Shown here in pieces: positions 47,355 to 59,938 of a stretch of DNA of 64,000 nucleotides; positions within the stretch are counted from its first letter, which is position 1; each line of letters begins with the position of its first letter. The stretch comes from Diadophis punctatus similis (lineage: Eukaryota > Chordata > Lepidosauria > Squamata > Dipsadidae). The position numbers were made by a program, and so were the translations under genes. Under the pieces are notes generated by a model, which did not search any database, was not told the origin of the DNA, and worked only from the letters and a program-made list of their open reading frames with translations. The DNA lies in NCBI GenBank assembly GCA_023053685.1, contig JALIGW010000003.1, forward strand, positions 138,195,126 through 138,259,125, in the 5' to 3' direction.

Positions 47355-48057
47355 TATTACCTTCTTTATCAGTCTGTAAAGATTGTTTTACATGCTGGTA
47401 AATGGATTCCCAATTATAATAATTAGGAAGTTTTTAATGAATGTGCTGTTATTGTCTGTTTACTACATTACTTGGGAAAATAGATTTAGAGACACTAAGG
47501 TATCCATAGAATTTAATGTTATTTTCAGCTAAAATCCTTTTTTTTTTTTTAAATTAAACATGTCACAAAGAAGGCAATATCCTGCAGTATCACCAAATCC
47601 TATGAGACGCTGATGATCTCCTATGTAACTTCAGGAATTTCAGAATTTGGGAGGATAAAATGACGATTGCCTCAAGTGACATGACCATCTTACAATATTT
47701 CAATCATTTATTTCTCTTGGATCCCTTTACTTGAAAGAGGTGTTAACATATGGCCTATCACAAAACTTGTGAATGACAGGTGGAGAAACCTTATGCTCTG
47801 CATTGTTAAAAAAAACAGTACATTATGCTTGCATAATATACAGTCTGCCAAGAAACCTTGTGTGGCCTACCAGTTTTTTTTTTTGAAAACTAACCATTTC
47901 ACTGCCACTAAATGTCATTGCTGCCATCCACCATAGCTACTTGGGTCTTCACAGCCACATCCACCCTGAATGACCCAATGTATCTAGGCCTTATGGACTC
48001 TGCCAGCTCCATTGCAGAATCTCCAAATGCCAAACAGCCAATCTGTGCACCAGCTGT
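47355..48057. other. AT-rich DNA without a recognised feature
   Basis: Nothing supportable. Confidence 0.4.
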
Positions 48058-48528
48058 TCTTTTGTTGTTGTTGCTGCTGCTGCTGCTGCTGCTGTGCCTT
48101 CAGGTCAGGGCTGACCCCTGGCAACAGCCTGGACAAACCCTACAGTTTTCTTGGCAGGATTTCAGAAGTGACTTGCCATTGTTTCCTTCATTAAGGCTGA
48201 CAGAGAGTGGCTGGCCCAAGGTCATCCAACTGGATTCATTTATTTGTGAGATTTATATACCGCCTCACAGTGCAAGCACTCTCTAAGCGGTTTACACCAG
48301 TAAGCAATGTATATTTATATTGCCCCCAACAATCTGGGTCCTCATTTTACCTACCTCGGAAGGATGGAAGGCTGAGTCAACCTTGAGCCGGTGAGATTTG
48401 AACCGCTGACCTGCAGATCACAGTCAGCTAAAGTGGCCTGCGGTACTGCCTCTAACCGCTGCGCCACCTCGGCTCCTTGTTGAAGACAGGACTAAAACTC
48501 ATGGCCTCCTAAAGGTTCTAATTTGGCT
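48058..48528 (-). mobile_element. tRNA-derived SINE, family 2 (Sauria-like), split by family 1
   Basis: The left part 48058-48237, read on the minus strand, ends in a tail ctgaaggcacagcagc(AGC)n(AAC)n. The upstream part 48479-48528 continues the same unit (gaccatgagttttagtcctg on the minus strand). Between them is a complete family 1 SINE. The tail resembles the Bov-B 3' end, as known for Sauria SINEs. The (CTG)n microsatellite at 48070-48095 belongs to the tail. Confidence 0.6.
48238..48478 (-). mobile_element. tRNA-derived SINE, family 1 copy 2, inside family 2 SINE
   Basis: Minus strand begins gccgaggtggcgcagcggtta (A box) and has ggttcaaatctcacc (B box). It ends with cggtatataaatctcac. 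It is inserted into the family 2 SINE, so it is younger. Not a functional tRNA: no acceptor stem pairing survives. Confidence 0.8.
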
Positions 48529-49465
48529 CCTTTTCCCTCCATGAACTGTAAAGGCCTGGAGTATATAGTATGTTCAAATAGTATACTATCTTCTGGATGT
48601 GTAATAAAAATATTTTAAATAAATGATAGCACTATGGTTTTTTTTATTAAGAAACGTCTTTCTTTCCTCTCCATATAAAAAGAAAATTCTACTGAAATGC
48701 CTAATACTTGACACTGAAACTATACATAATGTGTATGTATTCTTATGTATTGGACAATAGACAAAAAATCCAGCAACCCCCAATTAAACAAAAAAAATGG
48801 ATTTGTTGTGCTAATAAAAGATCTGACACCTGATTTATGCTACCCCTTGATCAGAAAAAAAGAGCTGCTTTTTGTCTTGTCATTATTAGGATTTGTCAAA
48901 TAGAAGTGACAAGTCACAACCAGAGAGACAGAAAAATGAAGCTATTTGGGTGCATTGCAAACTGTATAATAAACAGTCTGTCAAGTTTGCTTCCAATCCT
49001 CTTTCAACAGAGCATTTTTAAAAGGATACTCTGCAAACTGCACACAGCTTAAGTTAAACAAAAGCTACTCCAACTTCCCAGACCACACACTGAGGCCAGC
49101 TGATATTGGTCACTGATGCTAAAGCATGTTGCAGTAAAGCTGTAGTTTAAAAATGACATTCTTTCTTTAATTTTGACAGTTCTTTTCTTTTTAAGAGAGG
49201 GATGTTATTATTGACTGAGTATGCATTCACTCACACCAAAAGCAATAGGAAAACAATGTCCTAAGAATAAGATTTTTTTGTGTGTGTTTGAGCAGAAAAA
49301 GATGTAATTGATATCTATTTGAAGAAAATTCATTTAGAAAATAAAGATTTACAAAAGAGCAGATAATGTATCAAGAATTTTATATCAAGAAACAAAATAT
49401 TACTACTAAATCACAACTTTTGCTAAAAGCAAGTTTAGTTGGCTATTATCCCTATTTGGATGCCA
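48529..49465. other. AT-rich DNA without a recognised gene
   Basis: Nothing supportable. Confidence 0.4.
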
Positions 49466-49471
49466 TAAGAC

Positions 49472-49560
49472 TGTATGTATGTATGTATGTATGTATGTAT
49501 GTATGTATGTATGTATGTATGTATGTATGTATTATGTATGTATTATGTATGTATGTGATG
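49472..49560. repeat. (TGTA)n microsatellite
   Basis: About 18 TGTA units, imperfect at the right end where TATTATG interrupts twice. Confidence 0.95.
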
Positions 49561-49798
49561 TGAAGGCACTCCTTGTAGAAAAAAGCCATCCTATGGAGAT
49601 CTTCACCATGCTGCAAACTCTCTAAATTTGCTCCATTATCTCCTACCAATATGGTCAATGCTTCATAGGATGATGGGACTTCAGAATCACCTTACTAGAG
49701 GGACAAGCAATTGGGGAACTTTGGTAGACTTGGATAGGAAGCTTACAGAAATGCCACCACATCCCTTATGATCAACAGAAAACAAGGTAAAAGGAGTA

Positions 49799-50167
49799 CA
49801 GGTAGTCCTAGATTTACAACCACAACTGAGCCCAAAATTTCCGTTGCTAAACGAGACAGTTGTTAAGTGAGCTTTGCCCCATTTTACAACCTTTCTTGCC
49901 ACAGTTGTTAAGTGAATCACTGCAGTTGTTAACTTAGTAACACAACTGTTGAGTGAATCTCTCCCCCTCCCCCCGACTTTGTCAGAAGGTCACAAAAGGT
50001 GATCCAGGACACTGCAACTGTCGTAAACATGAACCAGTTGCCAAGCATATAAATTTTGATCACATGACTGTGGGAAATGTGGAAAAACGATCATACTTCA
50101 ATTTTTTTAGTGATATTTTAACTTTGAACAGTCACTAAACGAATGGTTGTAAGTCCTGGACTACCTG
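49799..50167 (-). mobile_element. TA-flanked MITE, family A copy 6
   Basis: Left end CAGGTAGTCCTAGATTTAC and right end agtcctggactacctg, TA at 49797-49798 and 50168-50169. The clearest example of matched inverted ends in family A. Confidence 0.85.
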
Positions 50168-50169
50168 TA

Positions 50170-51080
50170 CTTAAATAGGAAGATATGAAACCCGAGAAAG
50201 ACATTTCTGAAGAGGCATAAAACAGTTACACCATCCCCTCATCCCCTCAGGGAATACTTCTGTTTGTTATATTTGACCTTTTGACATTTGACTCATGCTG
50301 CAGCTTTAAAACACAAAAAGAACTATTTTACTTTTCACTGACCTTAAAAAATGGCTATGAATGTTTGCAAAACAAGAGCACACTAACTTTATTTCTTTAG
50401 CCTGGGACACTGAATAAGTTTAAAATCCCTCTTAGAAGGAAAGCAGTCTCCTATTTTTAGGCTTTTATTGTTGTTACTACTTTTGTTATTAGACAGAAGG
50501 AACTAGTTGATACAAAATGAGAAATATTCTTTTTTTCCATACAAATAATAAAGAGTTGCTTATCTTTCAGGTAGTGAGATGGGGTAGATCATCATAACTT
50601 CATCAAAAAAAATTATAGGTACAAAAAAATCTGACTTTCTACCATATTTCAGTTCTTATATATCCTGGAAACTTCCTTTTTATTTTACTGAAATCATTCC
50701 TGCTCTGTTTTGGTGAGAAGGAGGCGAGAGAGGCCTTATTTGAAGAATAAGTTTTATTTAGACTTACATCACACACAAAGAAAAAGGGATTGGTAGAAAA
50801 GAGGAAAACACCATTTCAAGCCTCAGTTCTTACATTTACAGTTATTGCAACAAGCTGGGGTGGGAACTATTGCCTGACTCTTTTAAGTCAAACTTCTATT
50901 TTCCTGAGACAAAAATTGGTTTCTAAAGAAATGTCATAAACAAGCACAAAAGGAAGAGGACATTAAGAAATTGATTCTCACAAATATGAGGATGTGCTAA
51001 TGTTAGCATTAAATACTAGGTATTTGACAAAATGGGCCTTTTAAAAAAAACTATTAATTCAAATATAGACACAATCTACA
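50170..51080. other. AT-rich DNA without a recognised gene
   Basis: Nothing supportable. Confidence 0.4.
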
Positions 51081-51081
51081 C

Positions 51082-51215
51082 CAGGGCTGTCAAACTTGCG
51101 GCCCACGGGCCAGATGCATCACACGCTGTCCACGCCCACACCCAGTTTAGCAAAGGGAGGGAAAGTCATGATACGTCACGTGACGACTCCGTGATGATGC
51201 AAGTTTGACGCCCTG
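51082..51215. mobile_element. 134-bp hAT element, perfect 8-bp TSD
   Basis: Left end CAGGGCTGTCAAACTTGC and right end GCAAGTTTGACGCCCTG are inverted repeats of about 17 bases. Perfect duplication atctacac (51074-51081 and 51216-51223). Its small size and clean ends make it a good marker of hAT activity. Confidence 0.9.
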
Positions 51216-51453
51216 ATCTACACTAACCAAAGTATATCTTAAAAGAAGCCACTGTTGCTTTTATTCTTAGCTAGAACTGGCCACCTGGCTGAAAATTATG
51301 GGAAATTATATTTGAAAATACCTGGAAGGCCGGTTTTTTTTATGATAAGCACTCCAAGAACAATAATTAAAGTGGTATTTTAATGAACAAAACAAAAACA
51401 CTTCAAAATAGTCTGGTCTTCACCCACAAAGGAAACGAGCATTGTATTTAGAT

Positions 51454-51563
51454 CACTGTTTTTCAAATTAGGCAACTTTAAGATGTGAGGACTTCAACTC
51501 CCAGAATTCCCCATCCAGGAACTAAAGTCCACATCTCAAAGTTGCCAAGCTTGAAAAATACTA
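51454..51563. mobile_element. 110-bp palindromic hAT element, perfect 8-bp TSD
   Basis: Left end CACTGTTTTTCAAATTAGGC and right end GCCAAGCTTGAAAAATACTA; perfect duplication atttagat (51446-51453 and 51564-51571). Inside are aggacttcaactcccagaat and an inverse near the right side, as in the element at 20155-20257. Confidence 0.8.
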
Positions 51564-51571
51564 ATTTAGAT

Positions 51572-52439
51572 GCTAATCCTTAGCAAAGAACATAAAGAAA
51601 GAAAAGTGACAGGGAATAAAGGCTATGTGAAGAAGAAAAGACCCCAAACTGACTAGAATGTTTGCCAAAACTGCATTTCAACCCCCAAGTGATCTATTAA
51701 TTTCATGGTTAACACAACATGTATTTTTCAATAGCTAGGTTAAAAGGGTACAACTGTTTGCTAAGCAAATTTACTGGCTGTTAAAAAAATTACAGGAAAA
51801 TAATAATTGTGTAAACAATGCAGGAGAACTTGTTTTTACAAATAACGGGCAAACAAGTGCACAGCAGAAATGCAATAATTATCTGTATTCATTTTTAACC
51901 TTTTGCAAAATACATACTGGAAGAAACACAAAAACATAAACGTATAATCTGAAATGTAGTGGTATATACTAATGTGGAAAGTATGTGTATAGCTTCAGTC
52001 ACGCACATCTTATTCCTGCTACATAGAAGTCGAACCATAGCTAAATCTCAACAGGTAGAATGAGATGTATCCCAACTAAATGAGCATATTGCACCGCAGC
52101 CTTGTTAATTCAAATATATTGGTCATCAAAACAATCAATATTAAATGGAGGAGGAAAAGAACTAAGAGGGGAGGACAAATATTAATGTTTTAGGAATTTC
52201 ATATTACAGAGTATCGCACTTAGCTAAAATTATCAAAATTCCTCCTCAACTCTGAGCTCTGTATTGCATCTCAATTAAAGCAAAGAAAGGGGACACGGAA
52301 AATTATGTGTTTTTGTTATCCAGAATGGGTTTTTTTAGTATTCATTTTCAGTAGTCCTATTTGCATCAAAATATTTAAATATAACAAAACACTTGCCAGA
52401 TTGTAAAATTACACTATGAACGTTCTAAATAAAGTCTCC
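51572..52439. other. AT-rich DNA without a recognised gene
   Basis: Nothing supportable. Confidence 0.4.
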
Positions 52440-52548
52440 TTTTTATTTTATTAATTTTATTTATTATTTTATTAATTTTATTTATTAATTTATTTATTTT
52501 ATTATTTTATTAATTTTATTTATTAATTTATTTATTTTATTATTAATA
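52440..52548. repeat. (TTTA)n/(TTAATTTTA)n low-complexity repeat
   Basis: A/T tandem array of TTTTATTAATTTTATTTATTA-type units. It may be a degenerate minus-strand L2 tail, since gtgccgcctatgtctcc follows at 52555, similar to the L2 minus-strand end tatgccgcccaactccc. Confidence 0.75.
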
Positions 52549-55500
52549 ATTCTGTGTGCCGCCTATGTCTCCACAAAGCGACTCTTTTCCACATACGAAA
52601 CTTGTTCAATATTAGAAATGCATTATCAGCAGGTCAGTTTGAAGTTCTGAGTCTTCTCTATTACGGAAAGGTAGATGAAGGAAAATCCCTTAATCCCTTA
52701 ATATCTGCTATTCACTGGCAAAAAGGAAGATGCAGAATGAGACATTAAACAGGATGTTGTGTGTGTTTTACTAGCAGCACACTCATTCATAATCCCACAC
52801 ATTTTCCCCAAATTGCTTTATCAACACCAGAGTCCTTGAAAAAGAAGACTGCATTCAGGCTGAACACTGATTCAAAAGAAGACAACACTGGGAGTGGTGG
52901 AAAAATGATTATTTAGATATAAATTCTTAGATGCCTACAATCTGAATCTTAAGCAGTACTTTGTTCAAGTGGTTTTCATCTGGAGTGTAAGAACACTGTT
53001 AACTTTATTTCAAAACAAATCTTATAATCAGATGGAGATTTTAAAAATGTGAGAACACAATAATAATATTTAGCATTCTTTTAAAGGGAGGCATCATATT
53101 TATCTTGTGTTGACAGAAAGGGCCTATTTAAATTTCCAAGCTCTCCGCAATAAATGTATAATGTATAATATTATTGTGTGTATAATATACACACAATAAA
53201 TGTATAATGCAGCCTATCAATTAAAGCCAATTTTAGTAAGTTTTCCTCACTGCTACCGGTCTCTGATGCCCTTAATCTACCCCTGCTTAATCTTATTTTA
53301 CAGGTAATTATTCTAGAATCAATTCCCCCTACAAACCTTTAACACAAAGCATCTAATTTATAAGGAAGTATTTTAAGGTGTTCTTTATATACAAATATTT
53401 AACTCTCCAGAACTTACACTCCTCTCTCTCTCTCCCTCTCCCTCTTCCTCTCTCTCAAGATTTAGCAATCTTTCAAGCAATGGGTACCAGTGTATGAGTT
53501 CTTGTGATGCTGTACATGCCAAAAATTAAAAATTAAATTCAAGCAAATGTTATTTTTAAAATCATCACCAATATCACAGAAATCTAATTATATATGGCTA
53601 ACTCATGAAATTTTACCTATTTTTACCTACAGATAGACATACTGTATATAAACAATATAATAACATACACATATCAAATTTGAAGTGTATTTCAGAGATC
53701 GGTAGATGTTGTCTAGTGATCCTGCAGATAACAGAAAAATTAAAAATACAACACCAAGAGAATTCTACATCAAGTTTACACAATTTGAATCAACAATATG
53801 AATAGCTATTATCTAATTATACATTCAGCCACACTAATTAAATTTATTTTATCTAATAATGGTACTTTGTATCTACTCTATAAACTCATTACCGTAATCC
53901 AAAACATTGAAGAAATTACATTCCATCTACCAACATGTTGCTTAGGTAATACAGCAACTGTTCAACATGCCCTCCTCACTTTTATCAAAAATGTGGGAAT
54001 ATTCTGATTGAAAAGCTATACACCTGTCTTTTAACTACATTCTACTTCCAAGTAGATTCCTTGATTATTTATTTATAGAACAGCATATGGCAAACCAAAA
54101 TCTGATTTCCTTCAGGCTTCTCCCTGAATAATTGTTGCTACAAAGAAAACAAAAGAATCAGAGTCCACATGAAATTAATTTATTCTTAGCAGCGGCTTCA
54201 GACATTTATGACAAGATCTATGTCAGAAGAAAAAAACAATAATCTACAACTGAGTTTTGCAGAATAGGCTACACAGCATTATTTACTCTTTCTGTGTTTT
54301 GTGTATATCTCCAAAAACGTCTTCTCAGATTAACTAACATACAACATAATGTATACCAGATTAAAAAAAACAAAAAGATTATATATATATTTAACCAAAA
54401 ATATACTCTAGTAGAGACTATAAAGACACTTGGAAGATTTGAAACATGAATTAATCCTGCCAGTTCTTAGAAAACATGCATTTAATATGGAAAACGTGGA
54501 GGAACATTTTCACATTATGACTGTGCTGGAAAACTAGCTTCTTCAACTAACTTTGTTTTCCTGTTCCTGCTTCTTTTGGATCAGGATTAACCAACTTTTA
54601 AAAAAAAGAAGTACATACCTAACCATACTCCAGAAAATAGCATGGCAATAGTAAAAGAACAGATGGGTACAGGAGATAAAATATTACTTAATTACATATT
54701 TAAAAAATGAATTTAACCCAGTCACGCTGTTAAGGCTTAAAATTATGTACTGTGATAACTATTTTAGCGTTATTACTACTGAATTGCAATAGGGCATCCA
54801 ACTGCGGTGTTATCCCCATTATAAATAATAGACCTGCAGAGAGAGACTACCTTGTTTTCATTGATCCTGTGCTGAGGAACTTAAAACAGTTATAATAGGT
54901 CTTAACTCCTGCTAAGATTGCACTCAACCAAGAATGCTTGTACTGAGCTTTTGAAAGTTAAACTGAGCTGACCTGGCAAACTGTTTTGCAAACAGGACTT
55001 TGGACTGAAAACTTTATACAAAAATAAAAAATTTCCTTGTCCTTGTCCTACATTCTGCAAAAGAGAGAGCATGGAACAGGATACAAAGGGTATTCATTGA
55101 ATAGAAAAGATATTGTTGCAGGTAAATTGAACAAAGGTTGTTTGGGGGGTTTCACACTGAAACCAATGCGTTGAACTTTGCACAGAAACAAATAGCCCAC
55201 ACAGATCAGAAATAGCCCAGAAGTTATTTTGGCTCACTGCCACTAAGAAGCAGATTGCTGCTTTTTGAACCAATTGAAATTTTCAAACAATATCTAAACA
55301 GCAGTACCAGACAGATTGCTTTATAATTATATAATTGAGAAGCTACTACAGCACCCAACATAGAAACATGGTGGTTATTTTCTAGGAAATACTGCAGTTG
55401 ACAAATCAGTTCCAATACTAACCATACTCCTAAGGATGTCATCGGTGGCTCACAGCAACAAAGAAAAAGCTGATAAGGAAGGAGAAAATGCTCCCACACC

Positions 55501-56035
55501 ATCCTTGAGCAACATCTCAAGGCTGAGGCTGCTACTAAGAACTGCAACTAGTGCTGAGCTCCTCCAGGACTTTGCTCCACTTAGCTTGATTCTGTCCAGC
55601 TGCAATGCTATAAGTATAACAAATCCCCACATAAATCCAGGCTGCAAGGTGCTGACAATCACAGCCTTGACTGTCAGTGCATCCTTTTCCAAAAAAAGAA
55701 AAGCGAATTCCGTCAAATAATCTACCTCTTCTTGCCTCATACAGTAGCTAGCTAGCTCTTTGACTCCTACTACAAATCCTGAAAATGCTTATCTACAAAA
55801 TGTCTTTTCATTTCAAAGCAAATACAATCTGACAGTCACCACTCCTTACCTGTTTCTTTTACTAGTTTGAATTCTTAATAATCTGGTTTAACTAGTTTCA
55901 AGCATAAAATAGGGCTATGTTATTTTAGGGTCACACTGATCTTATTATGGCAGACTAAAAAAGTGGGGTGGGGTTGCATACATGCATTCACACACAAACA
56001 CAAATTTCTCCCCCCCCAAAAAAAACTATTAAACT
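52549..56035. other. AT-rich DNA, overlapping small frames at 55224-55740
   Basis: At 55224-55740 three frames of 94-107 codons overlap on both strands, a sign of locally low stop density rather than coding. A 16-bp tandem motif (ataaatgtataatg) recurs around 53150-53205. No recognised gene. Confidence 0.4.
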
Positions 56036-56038
56036 ATT

Positions 56039-56100
56039 CCTGCCTAAGCAGGGGGTTGGACTAGAAGACCTCCAAGGTCCAACTCTGTTATTCTATTCTT
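56039..56100 (+). mobile_element. CR1 LINE 3' end fragment
   Basis: agggggttggactagaagac and ctccaaggtccaactctg match the CR1 terminal consensus, followed by attctattctt. Only the last 60 bases remain. Confidence 0.7.
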
Positions 56101-56770
56101 TTCTAATATTCAGAAAGTGCTGGTTCAGATCTGATGCTTTCATGCCCTTGCCACTCATATTCAACTAAATTGCAATGATGTCCCCACCCCCTTAACTAAT
56201 TGTCAAGGACCTGCCCTCAAAATAAAGCTTCCATTTTAGTGTCAGCTAAAGTAGGTTACACTCAAGCTAATAATGTGTTCCAGCAGGAAGCCAGTGTTTT
56301 TCATCTTATACCTGAGGAGACTTCTTACACGTTGCAGTTACACAGAGGGGCCATCTTTGGAGGTTGGCAAACCAATTCTGTCCCTTACAGGATCAACCCT
56401 CATGCTCTTTAGTCATTGGGGGTTGTTCCTCCATGACCAATTTTGTTGTGCCTTTTACAGGGACTTGACACCTCAGCTGTGCAGCCTATTCTTTTGATGT
56501 GTGTGGTTTAGTCACATGAGAGTATCAATCTCGTGGAAAATTTCAGTTACAAGATTGAAATACTCATTGAGGAAATAAAAACAAATTTCACACAACATAT
56601 ACGCACAAATATTTGCTTTGAAGCCTGTCCAAACAATTAAAATTACTTGGGCTCTTTGACGGTGGTGCAGTCCACATTCTTTTGGCTGTTCCTACCTTCT
56701 TCTTCCTCTTTATAAAGACCTGAAAAGACCAGACGCAACAGGAGAGCCAAGAGTTCTGAGGCTTTGATAT
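56101..56770. other. AT-rich DNA without a recognised gene
   Basis: Nothing supportable. Confidence 0.4.
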
Positions 56771-56779
56771 AGAGTAGGC

Positions 56780-57182
56780 CAGTGATGGTGAACCTATGGC
56801 ACGCGTGCCACAGGTGGCACACGGAGCCATATCTACCGACACACGAGCCATTGCCCTAGCTTAGCTCCAACACGCATGTGCACACTGGCCAACTGATTTT
56901 TGGCTCATGCGGAGGTTCTGGGAGGGCGTTTTCAGATTCCGGGGGGCCTCCGGGGGGCGGGAGAGGGTGTTTTCGCCCTCCCCAGGCTTCAGGGAAGCCT
57001 ACTGGGCCCACTGGAAGTCGGGAAATGGGCCATTTCTGGCCTCCAGAGGGCTTCTGGGGGGCGGGAGAGGCCATTTTCGCCCTCCCCAGGCATTGAATTA
57101 TGGGTGTGGGCACTCGCGCGTGTGCGATAGCACGCGCACACGCGCTTTTGGCACCTGAGAAAAAAATGGTTCGCCATCACTG
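56780..57182. mobile_element. hAT element, sister of 7841 and 62317, perfect 8-bp TSD
   Basis: Left end CAGTGATGGTGAACCTATGG and right end TGGTTCGCCATCACTG. Perfect duplication gagtaggc (56772-56779 and 57183-57190). GC-rich inside; overlapping frames on both strands are composition effects. 403 bp. Confidence 0.9.
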
Positions 57183-57190
57183 GAGTAGGC

Positions 57191-57725
57191 TATTCCAACT
57201 TAATAAAGAATCACTCTTTTTCTTGGCTTTGTGGATGTCCTGATCTGGTCTTCACAGAAGTAATGGCTTACCACACATTTTGTACTCAAAGAAACCAATT
57301 CCTCAATGACTGCTCTCTTAATAACTCCTTATCTTTTCCTTTCCTGAATACTGGCTTTGTCAGCAACTACCAAAGGCCACATACAGAATGTTTCACATAC
57401 TATGTCAAGAAGCATATTGACTTTAAGTTGTCAAATCAAATGAACAAAAAAAACCAAATACCAGGAGATTGATTAGCAATTCCTTTTTTTCCAGCCAGTA
57501 TGGGGGGGGAGAGAAGAAGCATTCTACCCACTGCTGCCCCAAATCCCCCCCCCCCACTAGTTGCAAACAACAATGGCAATTGACCTATTGCAAAGGCAGG
57601 GATACCAGAGAAATGCATTTATACCAATATATTTTTCTTCAACTTAAGGAGGGAAGGAAAACATACAACCATTGATAAGAAGACTATGAAAAGACAGAGA
57701 TGGAGGTATGTGTGCATGTACAGGA
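57191..57725. other. AT-rich DNA without a recognised gene
   Basis: Nothing supportable apart from a poly-C tract near 57547. Confidence 0.4.
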
Positions 57726-57727
57726 TA

Positions 57728-57729
<2 letters not shown>

Positions 57730-57799
<70 letters not shown>
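57730..57799. repeat. (GT)n microsatellite
   Basis: About 34 perfect GT units. Confidence 0.95.
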
Positions 57800-58925
57800 C
57801 ATTAATTCACAATCCTCTTTTACAGTAACAGGAGGGGAAGCAACCTTGTCCCCAGGATTAGATATTCTAATTCATGGATTCCCCAACAATGTGGGAAGCA
57901 GATAGCAGAGAAGCCATTCAGGCTTTTCAATGCACTCAATCCGTGAAGTGGGGTTGGGGTAACCCAGTTGTGTTGTGTTCTTTCCATTCTCTTATCAAGA
58001 ACTGTAGTCGGACTGCAGAAAAAGAAAAAGGCTAGAGTCAAACACTGCTTCAAAATATAAACACCCACCCATGTTAGGGTGATTCACCAAGGCACACCAC
58101 AAACATTTACAAATTTAGTAGTAACATTCTGGAGGGGACTTGGTGGGGGGAGTACACTGAACATTTTAAAAAGCCATTTCATCACTATTTTAAAAGACTT
58201 TTAACTAGATTAAATTAGTCTCCATTTGTTGCTGAGGCAATTGCAACTACAAGCTTTGTTTTCAAATTTCACCATATTTTTAAATACAGCATTGGGGCTG
58301 GGGATAATTTAAATTAAAATAATGACATCCATCTTTGATATTGATGCCTTTGTTTTGGAGAAACTGCAAAGTACATTAAACTTTTCCACGGCAGCCTTAA
58401 TTGTATCCTTATGGGTCCATAATATGTGGTACTGAAGTTTTTTTAATGCAAAGATTAAAGTCTCTAAAACTTGGTATACATTCAAAAGGATACTAGTATC
58501 ACTCTCACACAAACACACTTTTAGCAAACTTTTCTGTTGCTGAACATTTGAATATCAGCCTAGGATTACATTCAAGAACTGATGCTTTCCTCTCCATATG
58601 AAAGCTCATTTTGAAAATAATAGCCTTGAAGTAGTGACTGGAGTGAGATGATGACTATTATCTTATTTGGGTACCAACAGACATTTGTGCCATGCCAGTA
58701 GTGAAACATCTCTTTCTCTCTCCAATTAAAACTGTGTGTTTTCAAGTTCATGAAGGGGAAATATTTGGGGTGGGTGGGGAAGCAGTGTTCAAATGCAATC
58801 TATGTTTGTAGGCTTCAATCCAGTTTTATCTTTTCTCCTCTTTTCCCCATCTTGAAAGTTCCCTTCTTCCTGCAATCAAGCAACTCGCTAAAGCCTCTAA
58901 GCCCAGATCTTGAAAATAATAACAA
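57800..58925. other. AT-rich DNA without a recognised gene
   Basis: Nothing supportable. Confidence 0.4.
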
Positions 58926-58930
58926 CAACA

Positions 58931-59146
58931 ATAGCAATAGCACTTAGACTTATATACCGCTTCATAGTGCTTTACAGCCCTCTCTAAGCGGTTTACAGAA
59001 TTCAGCATATTGCCCCCAACAATCTGGGTCCTCATTTTACCGACCTCAGAAGGATGGAAGGCTGAGTCAACCTTGAGCCGGTGAGATTTGAACAGCTGAA
59101 CTGCTGAACTGCAGTCCTGCACTTTAACCACTGCACCACCTCGGCA
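58931..59146 (-). mobile_element. tRNA-derived SINE, family 1 copy 3
   Basis: Minus strand has the A box region gccgaggtggtgcagtggtta and B box ctgttcaaatctcacc, with tail gcggtatataagtctaagtgc then (TATTG)-type repeats. It lies directly beside the CAA repeat and CR1 tail at 59147. Confidence 0.8.
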
Positions 59147-59174
59147 CAACAACAACAACAACAACAACAACAAC
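59147..59174. repeat. (CAA)n microsatellite
   Basis: About nine CAA units between the SINE and the CR1 3' end; likely the tail of the minus-strand CR1. Confidence 0.85.
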
Positions 59175-59328
59175 GAGTTGGAAGGGACCTTGGAGGTCTT
59201 CTAGTCCAAACCCCTGCCTAGGCAGGAAACCCTACACTACTTCAGACAAATGGTTATCCAACATCTTCTTAAAAACTTCCAGTGTTGGAGCATTCACAAC
59301 TTCTGGAGGCAAGCTGTTCCACTGATTA

Positions 59329-59549
59329 TTTATTATTTATTTATTTATTTTGTTATTCTTATATGCCGCCCAACTCCCGAAGGACTCAGGGCGGCGTACA
59401 ACAAAGGGAAATACAAGAATAAACAAAATTACAAAAATTTAAAAGCAGTACAAAATTTAAAAACAATATAAAAACAACAACATCCATTCAGCAACATACA
59501 TACTTGGGGTGTAAGCTCGAATGAGTTAAGCTGTCCCCCCCACCTGCAG
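59329..59549 (-). mobile_element. 5'-truncated L2 LINE tail inside CR1, TSD gatta
   Basis: Minus-strand L2 3' end (atgccgcccaactcccg on +) with its (AAATA)n tail at 59329. Flanked by gatta on both sides (59324-59328 and 59550-59554). Only 221 bases of the L2 3' UTR are present. Younger than the CR1 it splits. Confidence 0.75.
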
Positions 59550-59554
59550 GATTA

Positions 59555-59938
59555 CCGTATTTTTCGGAGTATAAGACGCACCTTAGTTTTTGGGGAGGAA
59601 AATAGGGGGGGGAATCTACCTACCAGCTATTCATCTGGCTAGCGTTCTTAGTCTGGTCAGCTTCAGCACATTATTTTATCCCCTGGTTAGGGCTGAAAAA
59701 AATCTTCTTCGGAGGGAATAGTAATGAAAACAAGCCTGCAAAGACTTAGAGCTGGAAAAATACTTCTTCGGAGGAGGTAGGAATGAAAAAAATCCTGCAA
59801 GCCTGGAAGATCCTTAGCACCTCGTTAGGGCTGGGGAAAAAAGCTTCGAAAAAGCTACATTTGGAGTATAAGACGCACCCAAATTTTCAGCCTCTTTTAG
59901 GGGGGGGAAAGGTGCGTCTTATACTCCAAAAAATACGG
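59555..59938. mobile_element. TA-flanked MITE, family B copy 2
   Basis: Left end CCGTATTTTTCGGAGTATAA, right end ttatactccaaaaaatacgg, TA flanks (59553-59554, 59939-59940). It inserted into the right gatta copy left by the L2, so it is the youngest layer. 384 bp. Confidence 0.85.

Noticed and set aside
55224..55740. Three overlapping frames of about 100 codons
   Set aside because: Opposite-strand overlap and no recognisable protein; no supporting signals.
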